Assembly (NCBI RefSeq): GCF_910592395.1
Contig: NC_088326.1
Location: 11,725,001-11,789,000 of the forward strand
DNA from: Lineus longissimus
Taxonomy: Eukaryota; Nemertea; Pilidiophora; Heteronemertea; Lineidae
Length of the DNA: 64,000 nucleotides
Direction of reading: 5' to 3'
Below are positions 58,231-64,000 of the stretch, in pieces (within the stretch, counting starts at the first letter, position 1; each line of letters opens with the position of its first letter). A program made the position numbers and the translations under genes. Below the pieces are notes generated by a model that was not told the DNA's origin, did no database searches, and saw nothing but the letters and a program-made list of their open reading frames with translations.

Positions 58231-58380
58231 GATTTAGGGAACCCTTTTCAAAACAACGGGAACACCCAAGTCCGCAATAATTGTTCATCATTTGAACTGC
58301 GCACGTGCGTTTCAATTTCATTTCCCGCGAACTCTCAAATCTCAAAGACCACATGACCTACTAACACGGATTGGATATAA
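58230..58380. promoter_or_regulatory. Likely bidirectional promoter
   Basis: TGCGCACGTGCG (58,298-58,309, NRF1/E-box-like palindrome), TTTCCCGC (58,321-58,328, E2F type) and CCACATGACC lie in a CpG-enriched stretch between a minus-strand leader exon and the plus-strand gene beginning near 58.4-60.2 kb. The motif calls are by consensus only. Confidence 0.5.
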
Positions 58381-58390
58381 CATTGACCTT

Positions 58391-58569
58391 TATGGTTAAC
58401 CTCTCTATTAAGGACGCCCTCGGGAATGACAAGTGCTGCCCTTAATAGAGAGGTGTCCTGAATAGAGAGGACAAATTGAATGGAAACAACCAATTTGGGG
58501 ACAAAACTAGTTTCCTTAATGGAGAGGTTATCCTAAAGAGAGAGGTGTCCGCTAAGGGAGGTTCCACTG
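58391..58569. mobile_element. TA-flanked MITE copy
   Basis: AACCTCTCTATTAAGGACGCC through GGGAGGTTCCACTG then TA. The left tip has decayed (TGGTTAACC instead of CAGTAGAACC). Confidence 0.8.
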
Positions 58570-58679
58570 TACATGATACCGGTACTCGACATTCAAGTCA
58601 TCGTATTGTCTCGACTGAAATACATTCAGGCGGCAAAGTCCCAGTGAAGACTCCTTCAGTCTTTCCATCCTCAGGAGAC

Positions 58680-58710
58680 GTGCTGGGCCAGGAAACTTCA
58701 GGATTGTCAG
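58680..58710 (+). other. Possible non-coding exon end (donor TTGTCAG|GTAAGGG)
   Basis: A strong plus-strand donor lies at 58,710/58,711 downstream of the bidirectional promoter. The exon start is not clear (a CATCCTCAG acceptor at about 58,673 or a further upstream start are options). It could be a 5' UTR exon feeding the ATG exon at 60,237. Confidence 0.35.
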
Positions 58711-58853
58711 GTAAGGGACATGTGTCAGGCAATCCCATGGTTCAAGTATCCTGGGCAACAGATAATGAATGATGCTCTGGTTGTGTGGGCTGATGCTCTG
58801 CTGTGGACTAGGGTTGCCCTTGTCTCAACCAGTGATTTGTAGTCTCCACCTCA

Positions 58854-58994
58854 GAGCATAGGCCCCTGAATGCTAATTAGCGGGATTATCGGGCTAAACA
58901 ATGGGATTAGCTTAACTCCCTATATATTATTTCCTAGCTAATCCCATTGTTTAGCCTGATAATCCTGCTAATTAGCATTCAGGGGCCTATGCTC
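58854..58994. mobile_element. Foldback element, arms of about 63 bp
   Basis: GAGCATAGGCCCCTGAATGC at the left pairs with GCATTCAGGGGCCTATGCTC at the right, continuing inward to GGGATTAGCT / AGCTAATCCC with only a few mismatches around a spacer of about 15 bp. It could extrude a cruciform or be a MITE. The target duplication is unclear because CTCAGAG overlaps the end. Confidence 0.8.
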
Positions 58995-59019
58995 AGAGAC
59001 ATAGAATCTCAATTTGAGA

Positions 59020-59105
59020 TATATATAGAGTCTCCACCTGAGATAGAGTCTCCACCTGAGATAGAGTCTCCACCTGAGATAGAGTCTCCACCTGAGATAG
59101 AGTCC
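59020..59105. repeat. 18-bp minisatellite, 4-5 copies
   Basis: AGAGTCTCCACCTGAGAT repeated without gaps. It starts immediately after the foldback element. Confidence 0.92.
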
Positions 59106-59230
59106 CAACCTTTATGGTATGGTACAGCACCAAGCTACCTGGTGGATCTCCTGCCGGCATATGTCCCTGGTCGGAGTCTGAGATCAGGGTGCATTGGTCT
59201 CCAGCAAACTCCTAGTTTCCAGCTGGACAC

Positions 59231-59408
59231 CAGTAGAACCTCTCTATTAAGGACACCCTCGGGACTGACTAGCGCTGTCCTTAATAGAGAGGTGTCCTTA
59301 TTAGAGAGGTCAAAATGAATGTTAATGACCTTTTTGGGACCAAAACTAGTGTCCTTAATAGAGAGAGTGTCCTTAGTAGAGAGGTGTCCGCTAAGGGAGG
59401 TTCAACTG
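59231..59408. mobile_element. 178-bp TA-type MITE copy
   Basis: CAGTAGAACCTCTCTATTAA through GGGAGGTTCAACTG. Length is identical to the 36.3 kb copy. The flanks are not an intact TA pair. Confidence 0.85.
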
Positions 59409-60146
59409 TTTAGTCTTAAGTTAACCTAGTTCTCGCTATACATTGTCTTCACAAACAATTCTTGTTGTCGTGCAGTTGCTTCAGTGTTCAAAGTTCTGGC
59501 ATTATTCCATACGAAAATAAATATTGCTTTAGCCAAGAAAAATTTTCTTCAAAATAAAATTCATTGGCCTGAAGTTGCCTCTTGGCACAGTTTTTAGGTC
59601 AAATTGAATTATAATTGATCCAGCTGACACAATGGGTTTGATCTGAAACCGATAACCTTGGTTGGATAAAATCATATATAATTGTTGACCTATTGTATCA
59701 TACTAAGTTGTTCTGGGGCAGGTAGGACTGCAGGACTGGAGTTTGAGACAGTTGGCTTTTCCAAATATTTTACTTGTGTTTAAAGGTATATAAAGCAAAG
59801 GGAGCGTGCTTGGTGGAGTGCAAAGAAAGTAAGTTAAAGTCTGCTCAAAGGTTCTATCGTTGACCCTTAACAAAACCTATCCTTGAAGCATTAAATAGAT
59901 TGTTTGCTTCTGTATCTTTTGCCCTTTTTGTGATCACCCTTTCCACAGGCAATTGGAGTTATACCAGGTGTCCATTGTATGAATGGGTGCCAGGCTTGCC
60001 AGGGAAGTTGACCTGTAATGCACCAGCACCCTGTCCAGGGGGAAGTGATTATCCTAGTCATTGATGCTACTGAAACCGGGATAAGGGCTAGCTCTGATAC
60101 CATTCGGCAGCTTTGGCTTGACTTAAACTTGATTTTCTGCCTTGAT

Positions 60147-60222
60147 CTGTTGATATGTTAACATGTTAATGGTTTGACATGTTGACATGTTGATATGTTG
60201 ATATGTTAATATGTTGACAAGT
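60147..60222. repeat. TGTTGATA/TGTTAACA-type short tandem repeat
   Basis: About eight imperfect copies of ATGTTGATATGTTGACATG, ending a few bases before a splice acceptor. Confidence 0.85.
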
Positions 60223-60237
60223 TGTTCATCTTACAGG

Positions 60238-60455
60238 ATGGATTCAGAGTTCAAGACGAGTGTCGAAGCCTCCGGGAAAAGTACCAAGGGTTCTAGAAAG
60301 GGGTCGACCGCACGTAGGGACTCTGGCCGGATTAACCCCTTCAATGTTCAGGTGGAGGACCTTGAGTCCCAGCCACTACTCAACCGGTCTACCAACGCGA
60401 AGTTGGAGGCCTCCAATGAAGAATTTCGAACCAGGTCGGGAACAGGCATCCAAAC
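60238..60455 (+). CDS. First coding exon, MDSEFKTSVE...
   Basis: The acceptor TTGTTCATCTTACAG ends one base before the ATG. 72 codons plus two bases, then CAAAC|GTGAGT, a strong donor. Codon use is GC-rich. A second overlapping frame (from 60,260) is a shadow. Confidence 0.75.
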
Positions 60456-61330
60456 GTGAGTAGATTTTATGTTTACATTCCTTCGGGATCAATTTCTGTT
60501 TTCTAGAACTTCTTCTTCCTCTTCCCCTTCTTCAGCGTTCACTCTGAACTTATATGTCATTCTCCAGAGAGTATTCCTCCTCCAAGGTAGGAGGAGTGTT
60601 TTACATGCCACTACAGTTAGGCACCAAATGGGATTTCTGATAACCTATTCTGGGCCCTGACCGACCCATAAATGATTATTTGTTGTTATCTTCAAAGTGG
60701 TTGTTTCAAATGATGTGGGTGATGGTTGGTAGATGACAGCAGTGGTTTTTTTGACCACTTGTTTCATGCGCTGATGATAGATGGAGACACCTGTATAGCG
60801 TCATTCTTCATCTTGTCTCGTCATTTACCAATACAGTGGAACCTCCCTAAACAGACACTTCTCTCAGCAGCACACCCCCTCTATCTATAAGGACACTGAT
60901 TTCGGTCCATGTTGGTCACTTTCATATGATTCAACCTCTGCAATCAGGACACCTCCATATTAAGGACAGTATTTGTCAGTTCCAAAAGTGTCCTCAAAAG
61001 AGGGGTTTTTAGTGTCATGTCATATTCTACATGATACCAAGAATCAATAAAGACTTGTATTTATGATAAGAAAGGTTGTAACGTGGAGCAAAGCTTATAT
61101 CGAACACCTCTTGCGTGTTGGTGTAGAGTTGAGATAATTCCATCACCACTCAAGGACTTTGAGTCTGAGCCCAGCAGGAACCAAAATTTCTAGTTTTTTG
61201 TAATGTTGCAGCTTGCCTCATTCTGGAGGCGAGGTCTGATGGCTGGTCTCCATATCTGGCCTCCACAGATTCAGACAAATATCCTCTGCAGCTTGTCAGT
61301 GACTTTCTGAGAAGTACAACCAAAACACAG
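60238..61330 (+). CDS. N-terminal part of an unrecognised gene (3 candidate exons)
   Basis: Exons 60,237-60,455 (ATG at 60,238), 60,743-60,792 and 61,212-61,330 join with phases 2 and 1, both matching, and the last ends in phase 0 (CAG|GTATTC). The product starts MDSEFKTSVEASGKSTKGSR, is Ser/Lys-rich, then has DLESQPLLNR, whose E-S-Q-P-L-L fits the acidic dileucine sorting signal. It continues FFDHLFHALMIDGDT and SCLILEARSDGWSPYLASTD. Inference: an N-terminal cytosolic tail of an endosome or lysosome membrane protein, or a cytosolic adaptor. I do not recognise the family. The middle exon is the weakest. Later exons lie beyond or were not found. Confidence 0.58.
60500..60661. mobile_element. 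Partial SINE copy
   Basis: CTTCTTCTTCCTCTTCC then CATTCTCCAGAGAGTATTCC and ATGCCACTACAGTTAGGC match the tail half of the SINE at 19,167-19,330. The tRNA head is missing. It lies in the first coding intron of the plus-strand gene. Confidence 0.75.
60743..60792 (+). CDS. Candidate 50-bp exon, GFFDHLFHALMIDGDT
   Basis: Acceptor GATGACAGCAG (weak pyrimidine tract), 16 full codons with one base at each end, donor GACACCT|GTATAG. It is called mainly because it repairs the phase between the exons on either side. Confidence 0.4.
60834..61012. mobile_element. Old TA-flanked MITE copy
   Basis: Starts TA-CAGTGGAACCTCCCTAAACAG and includes TTAAGGACAGTATTTGTCAG-type sequence. It is more diverged than the other copies. 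Confidence 0.65.
61212..61330 (+). CDS. Candidate exon, CLILEARSDGWSPYLASTDS...
   Basis: The acceptor TTTTTTGTAATGTTGCAG is strong; 39 codons; donor AACACAG|GTATTC. Open in one frame only, with SDKYPLQLVSDFLRSTTKTQ looking helical. Confidence 0.6.
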
Positions 61331-61734
61331 GTATTCCGTATGGTTTTCAGAATGAGTTAACAATCCCCGATCACGGCCCAAAAAGTTCATTGACATAATA
61401 TGTGCCATTGCTCAATGAATTTATCTTTGAATGCAATCAAACTATGTGAGTTCCAATCGAGGATTGTAAATTTGAACTTGCTTTTCTTTGTTTAGTACAG
61501 AAAAGTTATTGATTGAAACTATTCATGTCAACATATTAACTGAATTGATATGCTTTGATTTTGTCGATAGATCTAGGTCATATTGTCTCTGGACTCGATT
61601 CCCTGATGACATTTCTTGCTTGTCTATGTTTTGATATTGATTGAGACCCAATTTAATACTTAATTAGGTATAAATTAGGTACTAATTAGGTCTTCATTGA
61701 TTGATTGATTGCTATATATATGTTGGTTCATCAA

Positions 61735-61935
61735 CTTTTTGGCTCACCGTCTAGTTGAATCTATACAATACCGCAGTGTCCGTCGTCTGTCGTCGTCGTC
61801 GTCGTCGTCGTCCATCGTCGTATCCTATTTCAAAAACAGTGGCACGTTTCTTAACCGCTAGGGCTATGAACTTGAAACTTTGTACACAGGACCCCTCAGG
61901 TCAGGTGACCTCTGACAATGAATTTCAGTTGGATT
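61735..61935. mobile_element. Dispersed repeat with GTC-GTC microsatellite
   Basis: GGCTCACC... then CTATACAATACCGCAGTGTCCG, (GTC)n at 61,787-61,812, AAAACAGTGGCACGTTTCTTAA and GAACTTGAAACTTTGTACACA. The same order recurs at 63,120-63,240, 63,410-63,520 and 63,630-63,960. Confidence 0.75.
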
Positions 61936-62120
61936 TGATACTTGACTTGATTACATGCTTACTAAAGAGTTGAATGTATTTAGGACAGTCGAGATGACAG
62001 TTTCTACAAGTGTGTCATGTGTGGAATAGTAAGGGGGCATCTTAGTAAAGGAGCAAGAATATCTTGGTTCAAAAACTGAATCGACACTAAATGTTAACAC
62101 CTCGAGTGTATATCGATGCA

Positions 62121-62207
62121 CAGGGTGGCCCAGAATTATTTTCCCTCGCACAATGGATACACAATACAGTTCTATTGTCCAAAGGAAAATAATTCTGTGT
62201 CTCCCTG
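62121..62207. mobile_element. Second copy of the 88-bp hairpin MITE
   Basis: CAGGGTGGCCCAGAATTATT pairs with AATAATTCTGTGTCTCCCTG, followed by TA. The left TA has mutated to CA. Confidence 0.82.
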
Positions 62208-62340
62208 TAGATCTACGTCTATTATACCCAACCATTCGGTGCCCAATGACGCTATTCTACGTCGTTGAACAGGGGGTCAATCTGGGTGGCCGCACATCAA
62301 GCCCAGATCCTTGATGCCCACATTATTGCATTTCCTTATT

Positions 62341-62406
62341 TAACTATAATGATAATAATAATAATAATATATAATAATAATAATAATAATATAATAATAA
62401 TAATAA
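62341..62406. repeat. (AAT)n microsatellite
   Basis: Two (AATA/ATA)-rich runs of TAA triplets with short interruptions. Confidence 0.95.
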
Positions 62407-63099
62407 ACTTTTATTAATGATTAAGGCCATCGGCCCCTTACAATAATACAAATTATGATATCAAGCGATACAAATCAAGATGACATAACAAAGTAATACA
62501 ATTAGAATTCAAGTCTCCTACCCCTACTCTTGTATAGAAAAACTAACAAATTATGCAAAGTTTCTGCACACTTCTTATTCATTAAGGAGACAAAGGAATA
62601 TCTCGTCGGCTCGGAGAATTAGGTAACAATCTGGTACGAAGATCTTGCAAAAATACACATACATTCAAAACATGAACTTGCTAGCGGTGAAGTGCAGGAA
62701 AGCAAAAATGACAAGTTGGTGAAATGGGGAGGGTTTTTAGGCACAGATTGAAAATGCATTGACTGAGTGATATATTCAATGGAGTAAGGCATTTAATAGG
62801 AGAAGCTTCTCGTTCACTTTTACAGTAGAAACCATGAAATCAAAAAAGGAATATCTGTGGAAATGAGCAGTTTTTGATGGAGAAATAGAGTTGTTAACAT
62901 GGATGAAGGGCAGTGAAGGGCAGTGAAGGAGCAGACTGCTCTATAGTGGAGTCTGTCATTCACAATAATCACTGGCACCCTGGCTATCAAACGATTGGAA
63001 ACACATGTCGATACCATGTGTGGTGTGACTGCATATTCTAACTGTGAAGATGCTCCACCATAGATCTCATCTTTCTGATGAGACGTCCACAAATAGAGC

Positions 63100-64000
63100 C
63101 AGGATCCTCACTGGCCATGTTGTCTGTATCCTGTTTCAAAAACAGTGGCATGTTTCTTAACTGCTAGGATCCTCCAGGTCAGGTGACCTCAGACACTGAT
63201 TTCGGTCCAATCTAATTCTTGACAATGCCATCAGCAGGCCAAAAGTGAAAACCTAAAAAGTGTGATATCTCTCTTATAAGTGAATTGTTTCGATGATATT
63301 TTTATGGTATGTACTCCTAGCAAGGATACATCAGATATCGTACGGGTTTTTGATTTGACCAAATCTTTAAGGTCACAGAGGTCAAAAGGTGTAAATTGGG
63401 TGTGAGTGTAAATATGGCACGTTTCTTAAAACTATGAACCTGAAATTTGGTACACATGACTCCCTACGTCAGATAACCTCTGACAACGAATTCCGGTCTG
63501 ATCTGATTCTCGACTTCAAAACTGAAAAGGTAAAAAGTGCAATATCTCGCTTATCAATGACATGTTTTCAATAATATTCTTCCTGCAGGTACTCCTTGCA
63601 ACTGCACAGCAAATAATTCATGTCTAGGTCCAACAGTCTATACAATACCGCAGTGTCCGGCGTCTGTCGTCCTGGTCATTGTAGTCGCTGTGGTCGCTGT
63701 AGTCGCCTTAGTCACCGTAGTCGCCATTGTCGCCGTAGTCGCCATAGTTGTCAGTCGTCCATTGTCCAGCATCGTCTGTCGTCGTCGTCTGTATCCTGTT
63801 TCAAAAACCGTGGTACAGTTCTTAACTGCTACATGTAAGGCTATGAACTTGAAACTTTGTACACAGAACCCTCCAGGTCAGATGACCTCAGATACTGATT
63901 TCAGTCCGATCTAATTCTTGACTTGGCCATCAGCAGGCCAAAAGTGAAAACCTAAAAAGTGTGATATCTCTCTTATTAGTGAATCGTTTTCGATAATTTT
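63100..64000. mobile_element. Three more partial copies of the 61.7 kb dispersed repeat
   Basis: AAAACAGTGGCATGTTTCTTAA (63,137), GGCACGTTTCTTAAAACTATG (63,416) and AAAACCGTGGTACAGTTCTTAA (63,805) each precede a GTACACA-CCTC-GTCAG-TGACCTC block. Two copies also share AAAAGTGTGATATCTCTCTTAT. The family runs off the right edge. Confidence 0.75.
63670..63765. repeat. 9-bp tandem repeat GTCGCCGTA
   Basis: About ten imperfect copies of GTAGTCGCC/GTCGCTGTA inside the last dispersed-repeat copy. The open frames here are repeat-coded. Confidence 0.88.

Overview
The window is animal nuclear DNA: AT-rich, short coding exons separated by long introns, GT-AG junctions, many minisatellites, MITEs and tRNA-derived SINEs, and no operons, rRNA or CRISPR. 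The repeat style suggests a marine invertebrate; I cannot fix the phylum from sequence alone. Most of the 64 kb is intronic or intergenic repeat, and few of the open frames are real exons. The genes below were recovered by joining exons whose splice sites and reading phases agree.

Left part, minus strand (about 250-27,362). Two exon chains read right to left. Chain 1 has exons at 27,362-27,182, 23,816-23,556, 22,967-22,868, 15,953-15,860 and 13,216-13,106. All four internal joins keep phase, and the chain ends at an in-frame TAA. Chain 2 has exons at 11,447-10,206 (starting with a good ATG), 3,656-3,468, 2,898-2,721 and 271-250. All three joins keep phase, and it encodes a serine/proline-rich, charged protein. 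They may be two neighbouring genes or one gene with an exon I missed. I recognise neither product. Their introns hold a TIR element, a full SINE with its target duplication, tandem repeats, and decayed LINE and Ty3/gypsy pieces.

Middle, minus strand (33,502 to about 35,613). This is the most interesting locus: a complete three-exon gene for a secreted multi-copy peptide precursor of 328 residues. It has a TATA box, a 5' UTR exon, a signal-peptide exon and one large exon with 16 basic-site-bounded peptides in three classes. One class carries a CPxC motif and an amidation-type Gly-Lys-Lys-Arg end. Four copies are nearly identical 54-bp tandem repeats, so the gene is still expanding. Intron 1 holds a 47-bp minisatellite.

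35.6-58 kb is gene-poor. It contains several copies of a TA-flanked MITE (one split by a second MITE with a clear AAAT target duplication), an 813-bp element with long terminal inverted repeats enclosing a coding-like segment, a 17-bp minisatellite of about 42 copies, a 68-bp minisatellite of about 17 copies, and three tandem 1.15-1.25 kb units each carrying a tRNA-like Pol III cassette. A CpG- and ETS-bearing promoter-like patch lies near 51.9-52.1 kb.

Right part. A probable bidirectional promoter at about 58.2-58.4 kb separates a minus-strand leader exon (58,102) from a plus-strand gene. Candidate coding exons of the latter at 60,238-60,455, 60,743-60,792 and 61,212-61,330 join in phase. 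Its N-terminus has an acidic dileucine sorting-type motif. The last 2.5 kb is dispersed-repeat DNA.
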